Assembly (NCBI GenBank): GCA_037176885.1
Contig: JAWWNJ010000026.1
Coordinates: forward strand, 1,550,001-1,614,000
DNA length: 64,000 nucleotides
Source: Favolaschia claudopus
Taxonomy: Eukaryota; Basidiomycota; Agaricomycetes; Agaricales; Mycenaceae
Reading direction: 5' to 3'
Under the pieces are notes generated by a model. The model was not told where the DNA came from. It saw nothing but the letters and a program-made list of their open reading frames with translations, and ran no database searches. Positions 22,701 through 32,444 of the stretch are shown here, piece after piece; the stretch's first letter is position 1; each line of letters opens with the position of its first letter. A program made the translations under genes and the position numbers.

Positions 22701-24219
22701 CTAACCTCAGTGCCCCAAACGGCGTCTGGAAGGTCGTATAATCCCTTGAAGATTCCGCTAAGTCCCTGTTATCATATCCGACAAACATATCCAACGAAGC
22801 TCCGCACGCTCGACCAGCAAAATGTTCTGCTAGCTTCTCCGTGGCTGGAGGTACCCCAGAGTGTTGAATTGTAACCTCATTCAACCTCTCTAACGCGTGT
22901 ACAATTCTCAATGACTTTCCATCTTTCTTTATCACCGCAAAAATAGGTGACCTGTAGGACGAGTTGGATGGTTCATACACCCCAGCATCTAATTTAGACT
23001 TGATGATGCGGCAGAACTCTTCAAAATGTCCAGGCGGAATTGGAATTTGCGAGCATACCCATGGCGTATGTGGTACCACAGGCATATCAACGGGCGGAAA
23101 ATATTCATGTTTGAATTGCCCTCGCTCATCCTCTTCCCAGGCGAAATGCTCGTTATGCAACATCATGAAATGATGAAGCAACTTCATCTCTTCAGGCAAT
23201 AAGAACCCAGTGTTATGAGTCTTTTCAAATGCCTCCATTCGTTCCGCGGTATATCTTCCTACTGGGTGAATCTCAGGAATATCCGTTTCTATTTTCGGCA
23301 TATCCTTCAAAGGGTCCCCCGTGATATTCCGCACAATCCTGAACTTCTCATCCACTTTTCCAAGGATAGGCTTAATCTTTTCCGCGACCGGTTTGTACTT
23401 CTTAGTAGCAAATACTCGCTGTTTTCCCATAGAGATGCCCAAATTTCCAAAAATAAATTGCTCTCTTGGTACTTCCGGCACCGGCACTTCAAAATTCAGC
23501 TTCCCCCTATCAGCAGGGACTGTCTTAGCTCCCTCTGCCTTCGAAGTCTTCTTAGACTTCTTCTTCTTCTTTTTCTTCTTGTATTTTCGCTTTCTACGGT
23601 TCACTTTCGGCCCACGGTCCGCCGCCTCCGCGGAACTATTTTTATCATCATTCACGCGGGAATCTCGCTCCATGTAGGTAAACGCAGACTTAGCCGAGCT
23701 ATCACCCGGATTAGGTGCATGCTTTCCACGGTTCGATTTTCTCGGGCTTCCCGGGCTTCCAGATTCCGTGAACAAGAAGACATCTGTGCCTTTATCTTTC
23801 TCTACCTGCCCCGCGTATTGATTCAACAATACACTAGCATTCTTATCTCCTGCAAATGCGTCTCTAGACGCCAATAAGTACGCCATCGTCCTGTCATCCT
23901 GCGTAACAACATCCCCGTCTTTCGGTAAACCATATCCTGTGCACACCAACTCCCCATGGTCGTTGTACTCAAACGCGGCCATTACTTCTCCCCCATCTTT
24001 GAGTTCCTCGAAGACTTGCAAAAATCCGGTTTGGTCTCCGCGGGAGCTGTCTGGACTGGCTTTCCTGTGTCTCGATCTATCTTGACCCCCCTCTGAGAGG
24101 TTGCAAAGGTATTTTTGTTCCCTGTGCGCGGATCCGTAATTGTGATCTCGACTTCGCCGGTTCTCTTGCTCGCAAACACAGCTTCTGACAAAATTTCGAA
24201 GGGGCGTCCCAAAAGAACT
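19759..24219 (-). CDS. pol: Element A pol: reverse transcriptase, RNase H, integrase
   Basis: The frame is open from 24219 to the stop at 19759 and overlaps pro by about 240 nt in the -1 frame, so it is probably made by frameshifting. Counting from the TTG codon at 24021 (1420 codons): a KR-rich linker, then reverse transcriptase with YIDD at 473-476, RNase H starting near D646, integrase with an HHCC zinc site ending in C1009-D-A-C1012, and catalytic D1039, D1098 and E1133 (34 residues between the last two; 35 is commoner). A GPMVVIRRTKGGAYIL segment resembles the GPY/F module. The tail is acidic and ends SKRRKH, a likely nuclear signal. No chromodomain is seen. All catalytic residues I can locate are present. 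Confidence 0.93.
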   Translation of the reverse strand, partial: SSFGTPLRNFVRSCVCEQENRRSRDHNYGSAHREQKYLCNLSEGGQDRSRHRKASPDSSRGDQTGFLQVFEELKDGGEVMAAFEYNDHGELVCTGYGLPKDGDVVTQDDRTMAYLLASRDAFAGDKNASVLLNQYAGQVEKDKGTDVFLFTESGSPGSPRKSNRGKHAPNPGDSSAKSAFTYMERDSRVNDDKNSSAEAADRGPKVNRRKRKYKKKKKKKKSKKTSKAEGAKTVPADRGKLNFEVPVPEVPREQFIFGNLGISMGKQRVFATKKYKPVAEKIKPILGKVDEKFRIVRNITGDPLKDMPKIETDIPEIHPVGRYTAERMEAFEKTHNTGFLLPEEMKLLHHFMMLHNEHFAWEEDERGQFKHEYFPPVDMPVVPHTPWVCSQIPIPPGHFEEFCRIIKSKLDAGVYEPSNSSYRSPIFAVIKKDGKSLRIVHALERLNEVTIQHSGVPPATEKLAEHFAGRACGASLDMFVGYDNRDLAESSRDYTTFQTPFGALRLVKLPMGWTNSVPVFHEDVCTILRDEMPHVTIPYIDDVPVRGGPTRYETKDGDWERIAANPGIRRFVWEHLENLNRVVTRMAYAGGTFSGKKLVLCADEFEVVGHICSYRGRIPDPKRVDVINNWGSCDSFTQVKAYLGTVGVLRSFIEGYGDIVAPINELTKKDVPFVWTADCDEAQAKIRERLENCPALKPLRYDWDSDIVIQVDTSWRAVGIIIYQLDPDDPKKKYFARFASITLGKTEANYSQPKRELYGLMRALEAMYYWIFGARKLVVETDALYIKGMLKNPGMGPNATINRWIEKILMFHFKLKHVPGEKFAPDGLSRRDPFPGDEQFKNSEEGYDQNEPPEDHEDVSAEGPQPLEFEDFKHLIDTRGGYFQSEEEQPEMVDVDAVCMDDFQRDCESARMSEANLARARREAYSKENKQIPEYILMTEPLIPNLELKWDESKREPYDEEHRSDWMKKRDAKLPLVKEWLADPMKRPAGMNDDAEYRSFMRFASHFFLKGGRMYKKSFGTANQLVVDKEHRMYMMKAAHDSLGHRGSYATRELITLRFWWPGIEADVFWYIASCDACQNRQHTLLKVPPVLTHTPSLFQVIHTDVMVMGQVSNKCGLVVDARDSLSSWLEARPLVRDTAHAIGMFLFEEIICRWGCPKQIVTDNAGQFKKAVEWLKQKYGIPNIQISPYNSQANGKIESGHFQMRQALFKATGKNPSKWFWFFHVMLWSDRVTVRKGLGCSPYFAVTGAHPILPLDIEEATWLVDIPGRVLTTAELIGLRARALAKHVAHVEHMRKRVDHAKMVQVRKLERYNEHTIKNYDFKPGDLVLVRHTEVEKSLNSKMDQKGRYLGPMVVIRRTKGGAYILAEMNGALFHDRIAAGRVVPYLARRRMQIPLNIQKFIDVSTETLEKLVDDIPAEGEKTKERSSKKIKDLAFDKVNIRVTPEDFEKAESSESETGNDDDEAESDDEPKESVGPRRSKRRKH

Positions 24220-25367
24220 TCATAAGGCACTTCATCAATAATATGAACTTGAAGGTGCATCACTATCCCTTCAAAATTAAACGGCACATTTATAGCCAAG
24301 CCCAAAGTGGACTGAATCTGGCTATTTGCAGCAACCATCTCGCAGACTATATTTGTATTCCAAGTTAAACCAATTTCCTTGGCCAACTGAGCATTCATTG
24401 ATACAATCTGCGAGCCGCTATCCGTAATGGCTTCCACATACTTGCCATTCACTGACGGATGAATGCATCTGAGCTTTGCAGAGGAGCCCGCGGCCGGGAC
24501 TTTAACAGCTTTCGCTTTTTCTCCCTCTGGTAGAGACTCATAGTATTGAAGGACAGGGTCCCCACAAATAACGCTTCCCTCCGGCAAATCATGATCATTG
24601 GAGGTAACCAATTCAGGGAACGTGTCAAACATCAACACCGACACAGTCTTTCCATCATCATCTACAACTTCACAAGTGGTTGTCTCAACTCGAACGTTAT
24701 CCTCTGCTTCACTCTCGTCATCCGCGGGGCTCTCAGAGTCTGAGTCTTCATCCTCAGGCACCCGTTGAACGACAAAATTGTGCACCTTGCTCGGAACAAT
24801 ATCACCAGAAGTAGTCTTCATGAATTTGGCTTTGTTCTTCCGCGGACCCCCAATCTCAAGAGTTTTCCGGAGCATCTCGTTACTATCCAGCAATGTGCCT
24901 ATTTTGACTGGTATCACAGTTTCCCGAATAGCGTCTGCGATCTCCGCGGTAGCTTTGTCTCGCCGCTGAGTATCTTTAGGCACTCTTGTTCTTCGTGAAC
25001 CTGATGACCCTTGGCCATGTTGCTCCTCTGCTGGTTTTCGCGGGAACGCGGGTCGTACGGGAGGGTCAGACAGAGGTTTCACATCCTTGAACGGAAGTTC
25101 TTCCTTCTGATTTTTATTTCTGACACCAACCGACTCGTCCTCAGAATCACTGACTTCTTCAACGGTGACTTTCCTCGTAGGTTGAGTAGAACGCTTCGGT
25201 AGCAACACTTCAACTCTATTCTCTCTGGCTGGCTTAATGGGCGCCTTCCCATTATCTCTCTCGGCTACTGTTTCTTTTTGTTGGTTTTTCTGTTTTTCTG
25301 GAACGCGGTCTTTAGCTTTCGGATCCTCAGGAGCTTTCCGCGAGCGAGTCTCCCTCATCGGAATCAC
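23982..25367 (-). CDS. Element A pro: retropepsin-type aspartic protease frame
   Basis: 461 codons from a GTG at 25367 that overlaps the gag stop (GTGA), in the -1 frame to gag. The first ATG is three codons on, at 25358. A long charged, disordered part (KR/E-rich) is followed by the protease with active-site D316-S-G and a downstream LLGRPF motif typical of Ty3/gypsy proteases. It releases Gag and Pol products during particle maturation. A GTGA overlap could serve termination-reinitiation; the frame also continues upstream of the GTG, so -1 slippage on a T-run just before the gag stop is equally possible. Confidence 0.85.
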   Translation of the reverse strand: MIPMRETRSRKAPEDPKAKDRVPEKQKNQQKETVAERDNGKAPIKPARENRVEVLLPKRSTQPTRKVTVEEVSDSEDESVGVRNKNQKEELPFKDVKPLSDPPVRPAFPRKPAEEQHGQGSSGSRRTRVPKDTQRRDKATAEIADAIRETVIPVKIGTLLDSNEMLRKTLEIGGPRKNKAKFMKTTSGDIVPSKVHNFVVQRVPEDEDSDSESPADDESEAEDNVRVETTTCEVVDDDGKTVSVLMFDTFPELVTSNDHDLPEGSVICGDPVLQYYESLPEGEKAKAVKVPAAGSSAKLRCIHPSVNGKYVEAITDSGSQIVSMNAQLAKEIGLTWNTNIVCEMVAANSQIQSTLGLAINVPFNFEGIVMHLQVHIIDEVPYEVLLGRPFEILSEAVFASKRTGEVEITITDPRTGNKNTFATSQRGVKIDRDTGKPVQTAPAETKPDFCKSSRNSKMGEK

Positions 25368-27232
25368 TGAAAATCCTTCTGAGCCGCCATAAACTGCGCT
25401 ATCTTTGCAACAGACTCCTCGATTCTGTCCAGTCTATCCGCGGTGGCAGGAGAGTCTGACTCTTCCCTAGATTCACTCGCAAACGACTCCGCGGACTGTG
25501 CAGTAGGGTCACTAGCGTAATAATACTCAAACGCTTCTTGGTTATAATACACCTGAGTACGATTGTTATAGTAATCCCGCACTTTGGTCATGTAGCTCTT
25601 ATTCTTGGGTTCCCGCGGCAAAGCCTTTCCATCATAGAAGAACATTCGCCCATCTTTCAGGATTAGCAGGCCCCCAGTAATATCATCCCTCCTGTGCTTG
25701 CAGTCCGCAACAAAATGCGAAGGATCCCAACAATAATAACAGCCCGTAGGCTTGCCTTCTCTAAGAGGCGGCCTATCCGGTGCATACGATGGTCTGTCAC
25801 CACCGTATTCTCTTCTTTCTACAGGACGACTAGGATAATTGGAAGTCCCTTTCGTCAAGGCTTCATGCATCTTGGACATGACCTGTTTTTGGTCCGTCGT
25901 AAACTTGTCCAGATGATTGGCAAGGGTCTTTTCCATTTTGTCCTCAATCTCCTTACTCGACTGGAGAATTTTCTCCTCTCTGGCTTTGGAATCAGCCTCA
26001 AGCTTCTCCAATCTAGCCTTCAACTTGGCAGCTTCATCTCCACCCTCTGAACTACCCGAAAATAGAACAGCCTTCCTCTTTGTATCCGAGGGACTTGTGA
26101 AGAAAATAGAGTCATTACTTTTGATCAACGACTTCAGTATTTCCTCAAAGTCTGCCCATTCGTACAGGTCATCAGGATGAGTGTAGGCCGGTTTATAGGC
26201 CTTTCCTTTGTTCGCAGGCAGCGCTTCATATTCAGATTTTGCTCGCTGATACGAAGTAAGTTCCGTCGGACTTCTGGCCAGCACGATATTGCGAAGAGTC
26301 TCCCTGAAGGTAGGGTGAATACCTTTCAAAAAGTCTTGCGCTAACTCGCGCCTTGAGAGCATCTCTCGGTCCTTGTTCATCACTGCAACTCGTCCGCGGA
26401 ACTTTCGACAATAGTTGGCAAATTCAACTTCCTCATCTATTCTCACTGGACGGTCTGTATACTGTTTCAAGAAAGACGCCCAGCCCGCGCGGGAACCTTT
26501 CTCTACTGCACGAACTTCAGGATAAGCATCCATCAATTCCGCCTTCCATTCCTCATACGTTCCATTCGTATAGGTGGGCAAAGCTTGCCATTCTTTCTGC
26601 ACTTTACTGTTCGCATAGTGGTGTGCTATCCACTTCTTGCTCTGCTCACTAAGCTTTCCTTGCTTCGCGATGATATCTTCGATCCCTTCCAAATACTTGG
26701 GCAAATCCCCTGTTTCGTCATCGAATTTCAGGTTATGTCTCCCAAAAATATCCGGGATCTTGCTCTTATCAATCTCGTCGTAGGTAGCCATAGTGTTTGT
26801 TTGTGGGGGGTTTATCTTGGCTACGGAGTTCGAAATAGCCTCGATGGTCTGATTCAAATGATCAGATAGCTCGCCGTCCGAGTGGGTTGCGTGTCCCTCA
26901 AAGGGTAATGCTGCAGAAGTATTTATAACTTCCGCGGAACGCGCTCTCCTTCTCTTCTTAACTGGTGACGAACTAGACGACCGTCCTGTACTGGAATTTT
27001 TGGTCGTACGCGGTTTTCTGCCAGACGTCGATGGTCCCCAATTTACAGACTCGGGTATAAGACTGTTCCTTGAAGTCGACGTTTGAGCGGGTTCTTGTAG
27101 GGCAACCCTGGCTTGCTCTAGCAAACTCCTGGCACCTGCTCCTGTATTTAATGGAGACGGGCTACGCTGGTGTCTGCCTCTCCTCGACGTCTTTCTAGTA
27201 CGAGGATTTGTTTGGGCTGGAATTCTCGACAA
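25364..27232 (-). CDS. gag: Element A gag: capsid/nucleocapsid protein
   Basis: The frame is open for 622 codons from a TTG at 27232, but no ATG occurs until 26791 (MATYDEIDKS). Translation may therefore start there (475 residues), at a non-AUG codon, or after splicing. The part after the ATG holds a Gag-type helical region, a coiled-coil stretch near residues 390-450 of the long frame, and one CCHC zinc knuckle (C-x2-C-x4-H-x4-C, first Cys about residue 498). The N-terminal 147 codons are basic and SR-rich. The protein packages element RNA in virus-like particles. Confidence 0.88.
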   Translation of the reverse strand: MSRIPAQTNPRTRKTSRRGRHQRSPSPLNTGAGARSLLEQARVALQEPAQTSTSRNSLIPESVNWGPSTSGRKPRTTKNSSTGRSSSSSPVKKRRRARSAEVINTSAALPFEGHATHSDGELSDHLNQTIEAISNSVAKINPPQTNTMATYDEIDKSKIPDIFGRHNLKFDDETGDLPKYLEGIEDIIAKQGKLSEQSKKWIAHHYANSKVQKEWQALPTYTNGTYEEWKAELMDAYPEVRAVEKGSRAGWASFLKQYTDRPVRIDEEVEFANYCRKFRGRVAVMNKDREMLSRRELAQDFLKGIHPTFRETLRNIVLARSPTELTSYQRAKSEYEALPANKGKAYKPAYTHPDDLYEWADFEEILKSLIKSNDSIFFTSPSDTKRKAVLFSGSSEGGDEAAKLKARLEKLEADSKAREEKILQSSKEIEDKMEKTLANHLDKFTTDQKQVMSKMHEALTKGTSNYPSRPVERREYGGDRPSYAPDRPPLREGKPTGCYYCWDPSHFVADCKHRRDDITGGLLILKDGRMFFYDGKALPREPKNKSYMTKVRDYYNNRTQVYYNQEAFEYYYASDPTAQSAESFASESREESDSPATADRLDRIEESVAKIAQFMAAQKDFQ

Positions 27233-27307
27233 CCCAGGAAAGTCCCTTCTCTAGACTCTCCCAACTACAGCAACGCGTTTTGTTTTATCAACAAATTACC
27301 ACCGAAC

Positions 27308-27325
27308 CCCTCGCGGTGGGCTCCA
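27308..27325 (-). other. Candidate primer-binding site of element A
   Basis: Two bases inside the 5' LTR edge the minus strand reads TGGAGCCCACCGCGAGG, beginning with the TGG expected opposite a tRNA CCA end. I could not match it to a particular tRNA. Confidence 0.4.
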
Positions 27326-27327
27326 GA

Positions 27328-29124
27328 TGTAACGCTGACACTTGAATATATCAACTGAAGTGCTAAATATAGCGCAGCAGAGAATCTACCACCAAAATAT
27401 ATATATAACACAATCAACCAACACACACAACACTACAACACAAATATCTCCACAAGATACACTCAAATGTCTCTCGAAGAGTTCGTGGGGTTCGATCCGA
27501 AATCCAGATGTCACAGTGACGAGGATATAAGTCGACTTGCAAGTAAGAACCTTGCACAAAACACGCTCTCACACACCGTAGATGGAAGTGATTCCGTCCG
27601 CGGACCTTTCCTAAGAATAGGAACTATAAACAGTAGGATACAAGATACCCAACGAAGTTGAATATCAGGGCGAGATTGAAACAATGGCCACAGACAGTTT
27701 CCGCGGCAGAATGCACAATTCTTATAGCGCCAGTTACGCTATAGACCTGAACCTCCAAATTCCAGGAACCTTTGACTCTCCTTTATATAGCACAAGCCTT
27801 TCAGACGAGGACTAATCAGATCTCTTCCGGTTATGCGCCAGCAGTCCCAACGCAATGCTTCAGCAGATGGACAGTTCCACTCTTCCTCAGACTCAGGGAG
27901 ATACTAGTTCACTCTCGAGCACACGTATCCTTACAACGAAATAGACAGTCCGCGGGCAGTAGAGGCAGGCAGTTCCTTGCACACTAAGGCCACGACAAAG
28001 CTACTCGAAAGCAAAGCCTCCGCGGGTGAACACTCTCGAAACAATGCTTAGATTCACACTTGAACTGAACTTCAACACAATTTCTATTAAGACAAACGAG
28101 TAGACAATATCTTTATATATGCCTCTACGTTGCTGCCTGAGTTCACCAACGCTGTCCAATAGACTGAGCGCGATGTCCTCCAGCTCAACGAGAAATACAG
28201 GTCCTTTTATACTAATGCCAAGAAATACATCACATAAATAGTACAGAGTAAGCAATGTCGATCCAATTGAGTAGAGAGATGGTATATTGGTATTTGGGTG
28301 TCCCGGCGGACCTTCGGCAGCCTCTTGGCTTGTCGATCCAACGGTAGAAAGTCAGCAATTATGACTCCCACGGTTGAATCACTGAATTGCGGAAGCCCGC
28401 GGAACGCCATCATTGGTGATCCCGTCAATCCGTCACTGGCGGCAACCCTTCCGGTGGTGCCATCAACGCCTCTAATAACTCCTAAGACTATTCTTGGGAC
28501 ATGCCAATTCACTCGCAATATCACAGGCTAGTCTGTTGTCCAATTTATCAAGCCACCAAGTCATCCGCGCTGACTCCAATATAGAAATAGATTTCTAATG
28601 AAGTTGCCGCACTTGTTCGGCTTCAGCATCACATCATCAACTCTCCTGTCAAAGACCTCATGTCTTGCCATAACTCTGCCTTCTGATCCTAGCACCGGCA
28701 TCTCCTGTATGAGATCCCTTTCCGCTGTTCCAGCCGTCTATTTATAGTCGGCAGCCCGCGGCATCTGTCTTTTGACTGATGTTGACTCTGATAGCCCCCG
28801 CGGCGCCTCCTACATCCTTGTAGACCTTTGTCTAAGTCCGTAGTACACAAGTACTTGACTCTTCGTCACTCTTCTGAGGGTTCTGTTATGGAACAGATCC
28901 ATAGTACTGCAGTGGGCTATTAATATAATGCCTTTCTCCTGTGATGGGTTTTACGGTCAACAGCTCGGAGCTCACTTTGACCCTCCTTAGTGTCACCAAC
29001 AGAGGTACTGACTTCCTATTGATAGTCGAGTAAGACTATAGTCGTGGCGGGTAGTTGGGTTGTTTAGGGCCGCACTTGACTTAAAATAGCCAGATATAAC
29101 GCGCAAAAATGGCCAGTCGTTACA
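27328..29124 (-). repeat. Element A 5' LTR (sense), right copy
   Basis: 1797 bp copy of the left LTR with the same TGTAAC/GTTACA ends. It must hold the promoter for gag-pro-pol reading leftwards. TATA-like sequences on the minus strand lie near 27783-27789 (CTATATAAAG) and 28111-28119, but the start site is not determinable. Confidence 0.95.
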
Positions 29125-29128
29125 CCGC

Positions 29129-30149
29129 GTTGACAGTCAGAATAATCCATTCAGGGAGAGGAGAGGTATCTTCCAAGAAGACAATTGTTAGATTTGCGAC
29201 CGACACTGGAAGGAATTCTTGAGATGACACATAGATGATGACAAAATATGACCAATTCCGATGACGAAAAGTGGGCCAAATCGAACGTCTCTCCACCTGT
29301 AAGTAGCCGAACCTAAAGGTTCAGCAATGAAGGATGAAGAACTCTAATCTGCACTTTCTTGGTTCCAATTCTTCTGCGACTTCAAATTTCGACGAGTGCA
29401 GCATGCCACCAGGCTCAGTCTCAACCCCGACGCGCGATAGCAAACCTCCAAATGAAAATTCACTATGTTGATCCTGAAGCTGCAACACCTGCATATTATT
29501 CTCAAAACTCCGAAAAATTTCTCGAAGATACTTCTCAAAATCAGCAAGATGAGTCGACGACCGAGTTGGCCATTTAACTGCTTCGATAAGGACACTGGCA
29601 GGGGACATTTCACCGGTGAGTCATATCTTAGCTATTCCTCATGGTTTGGGTGTTCCCCGAATACAAGAGTAGCTCGTTTCGGCGAATGATCGGTTTGGCC
29701 AGCGTTCTGGATACCGGCCATCCGTTCGCGCACCTCTACCTCCTTGTTTCTACTGTGGCTTTTCGCATGAGGTTCCCGGACGCCAAATTTGTGAATGAGA
29801 GCCTATGAATCGGGTTCCCAAACTTTAAATGAGTTAGATTGCGATTAGTATGACCCTAGTAGACTCACATGCCGAGGATAGTTGTCGTACGGGGTCGGAA
29901 TTCATTGATTCTTTGCTGCAGAAACAACCTGATTCTCTTTTCTACTGCTAATACTTATCTCGACACTCCTCATTCCCCGGTCCGGGATTTCTGAATCGGC
30001 CTCGAGACTCCGAGAGTCCCAGTCAAGAGCAAATTTGTCTGCCTCGACGCCGCCTTGAAAACGAAATCTTCCGACGAAAAGTGCGTCAACATTTCCATCA
30101 AATTTTGAATGGCTTCTCATCAAGGTAACCTGTCGTCATCATAGGTGTC
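29129..30149. other. Intergenic, no gene seen
   Basis: Short frames on both strands, none spliceable or recognisable. Confidence 0.35.
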
Positions 30150-30720
30150 TCTAGACTTGGTGGCTGGCTGGAGGCTATCTAAGTAATACCTGAGTCTCCG
30201 AGGTCGTCTCAGACTCGTCCTCGTCTAAAAGATTCGTTTCGACCCACACGAGCCTCTCTGAATGGACGGTGTCTAGTCTTGAAACTGGTCTCACCTCCTT
30301 GTCTCTGAATCAGTCTGTTCCGGATGGTCTTCCCGGTTGAAGTTGAAATTTGGTATGCCGTGCTTGTTCGTATGTGCTAGAGGGTCTGTATTGCGTTGAA
30401 TCTGGCTTTACAGAACCCAAGTTTACAACCGAACTTGCTTTGGTGGATTCAATAGCCTTCCTTCAAGCCTGCCTCCCCTGAAATATCTCCCGTCTCCATT
30501 GTATCTGGATTTACCAGTATCGTCTCGGCCACAAGTATGTAGCACCAGTTCAGACAACCAAGTAAATCCTTTCGATGTTCGAATCAGTCATTTCTGCCCT
30601 CCCTCGTCCAACGCTGCACCATTGTCTCAATTATCTTACTCTGTCTCAGACAATCTTCTGAGGATTGAGACCATCGATCTCCAGAACTGCAAACCCATGT
30701 CCACCTCGTCTCAAAGACAT
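30150..30720 (+). repeat. GTCTC-rich stretch upstream of the mini-gene, copy 2
   Basis: About nine plus-strand GTCTC motifs lie before a TTATAAA near 30757, mirroring the stretch at 1320-1850. Base-level similarity to copy 1 starts near 30510. Confidence 0.45.
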
Positions 30721-30908
30721 ACAAACCCTTGGAGAATTCTGTCTATCCTCGAGCTCTTATAAACCCACGACTTCGAAGCCACCACTCCCCAACCAACGAG
30801 TTTTCCGCAATCGCCCCTCGTATTCTCCAAACCACCTCCGAAAATCTGTTCGTGGCATTTTGTGACAGTGTTCCATTGCTTGCATCTAATCTACGGACAC
30901 AGATTACC

Positions 30909-31214
30909 ATGTGTACCAACTGGATATGGGCGTGTTATGTCTACCGCCTTTGCAGACATAGCGCCGAAGGCCCCTTCGTGAGTCAATTTTCCTTTCGTGG
31001 AGTATTGGGTAAGAATTTAAACCGCCCGCATTATCAATAACCAGACACCTCGCAGCTGCGGAAGTCGTTGCTCTGTAAGCAACTCATTCACAGATCTGCT
31101 TGGTGACTTTTTGTGCTGATTTCATCGCAGCCGCCTCAACTTATCCGCGGCAAAGGAAAACTTCCCATTGTTCAGGTGGATGGGATGTGCGCCAACTGCG
31201 CGCACATCCGATAA
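30909..31214 (+). CDS. 60-residue cysteine-rich protein, three exons (copy 2)
   Basis: Exons 30909-30977, 31045-31074 and 31131-31214, introns of 67 and 56 bp, TAA stop. All seven cysteines and the CxH histidine of the copy at 2055 are kept; differences include K16R, R30S, H31R, A33S, P39R, K52M, T54A, R58H and F59I. Intron sequences have diverged far more than the exons. A TTATAAA about 150 bp upstream is a good TATA candidate. Same unknown function as copy 1. Confidence 0.75.
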
Positions 31215-31345
31215 ATATAGCCCATGACTGTATTATCAAACCACAACATTACTTTATAATCGCCCTCACATATCCCCCCACTTTTCCAAACCTCGACTTG
31301 GCCTCATAAATTCATCAATCAGCTCAACATATGCCAAATGAATTA

Positions 31346-32442
31346 CTGCTATTTGCAGAACATAAGGCGCAGGCAATTTTTTTCCGTTTTCGGACACTTT
31401 TACATAACAGAATCCGTTGCCCCAATTTCTCGCTCATTTCTTCATGTATTGCGTTAATCTAAGCTGTGACCTCCTACTGTAGTTCCTCTGCGTTGTATAG
31501 GCTAGTTTATATATTTCAATCTGCTGTATTTCCGCTGCAATTCCAATAATGGCAATTTTAGACGGTTCACCCACCCGCAACGGCGGGTATGCAGGGAGAC
31601 GCGTAAAATCTCTTCAGGAGACCTATATTGCTCCCCTTCATTGTTTAGGATAATTTTATCTGGGATATTCTGTTGAAAACGCGTCAAACAAGCTGAATAT
31701 TTACTACAGCCAACACTTTCAGCACACCAAACGGGGGACCCTGCTGTGAAGTCAATACCTGCGGGATCGTCCTAGAGGTTATACTGGGCACTCTTGCCAG
31801 TCAATAAAACTGTTTAGGACACTTATTTGCATGATATTCGCGTCGCAACCTACGGTATTGGACACCCAAATCCGCATCAGAATGCTGTGCTGAGTTTGAT
31901 CTAACCGGAAGTAGTTTGTTCAAGATGGTGCTGAATGAGTTGCGACGCGGATATGGCTCAAATAAGTATCCTAAGCAATATTTTAGACTGTAAAGAGTAA
32001 CTAGTAGAATTTCTAGGGTGTTCCCCCCTGTATTGATTCGACAGCAGGGTCCCCCGTTTGGTGTGCTGAGAGTATTAGCTGTGGAAATTATCCGGCGCGT
32101 TTTACGGTTGCTCGACAGAATATGCCAAATCAAAGTATACTAAACAATAAAATGGAACGATATGAGTCTTCAGAAGACATATTACGCACCTGCATGCACC
32201 CGCGCCGTTGCGAAAGGGTCAACCGTTGAAAATTTCTACTTTTGGAATTACGGCGGAAATACAGCAGAGTAAATTATAAAAAGTAGCCTACACAACGGAC
32301 AGAGACTATACAAGGACGTCACAAGTTAAATCAACGGGATCCATGGCGAATTGAGCGAGAAATTGGGGCAACGGACTTTGTTATGTAAAAGTGTCCAAAA
32401 ACGGAAAATTTCCGCCCGCGCCTTATGTTCTGCAAATAGCAG
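31346..32442. mobile_element. 1.1 kb fold-back element flanked by TA duplication
   Basis: The whole segment is one imperfect palindrome centred near 31894. The outer ends CTGCTATTTGCAG and CTGCAAATAGCAG are inverted copies, and matching blocks recur inwards (31719-31746 with 32041-32068; 31811-31849 with 31940-31978). TA is found at both edges (31344-31345 and 32443-32444). The paralogous segment has a single TA at the same place (2485-2486) and no insert. No transposase frame is present. A TA target suggests mobilisation by a Tc1/mariner-type transposase encoded elsewhere. Confidence 0.8.
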
Positions 32443-32444
32443 TA

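Larger units (their letters stand above)
11067..29124 (-). mobile_element. Element A: 18.06 kb Ty3/gypsy LTR retrotransposon with antisense cargo genes
   Basis: Sense strand is minus. Order in sense direction: 5' LTR (29124-27328), gag, pro, pol, a 6.9 kb region with three antisense spliced genes, polypurine tract, 3' LTR (12863-11067). The two LTRs are each 1797 bp and show no difference at the places I compared. A 4 bp target duplication, CCGC, flanks the element at 11063-11066 and 29125-29128. The reverse transcriptase, RNase H, integrase order within pol is that of Ty3/gypsy, and no chromodomain is visible. The open frames, target duplication and matching LTRs indicate a very recent insertion that may still be competent. 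The antisense load and the CCGCGG enrichment are listed separately. Confidence 0.95.
11067..29124. repeat. Dispersed CCGCGG palindrome (about 52 copies) across element A
   Basis: By eye I count 45 CCGCGG from 11067 to 27327 and seven more in the right LTR. They occur in LTRs, introns, spacers and all coding frames, for example near 11337, 12966, 14376, 16195, 17831, 19970, 21637, 22579, 24038, 24942, 25615 and 26931. The other 46 kb of the window holds about five. The element averages one per 350 bp, against one per 4 kb by chance at 50% GC. Confidence 0.85.

Noticed and set aside
19803..23877. Many plus-strand frames over element A pol
   Set aside because: Antisense shadows of pol; the real plus-strand cargo genes stop at 19702.
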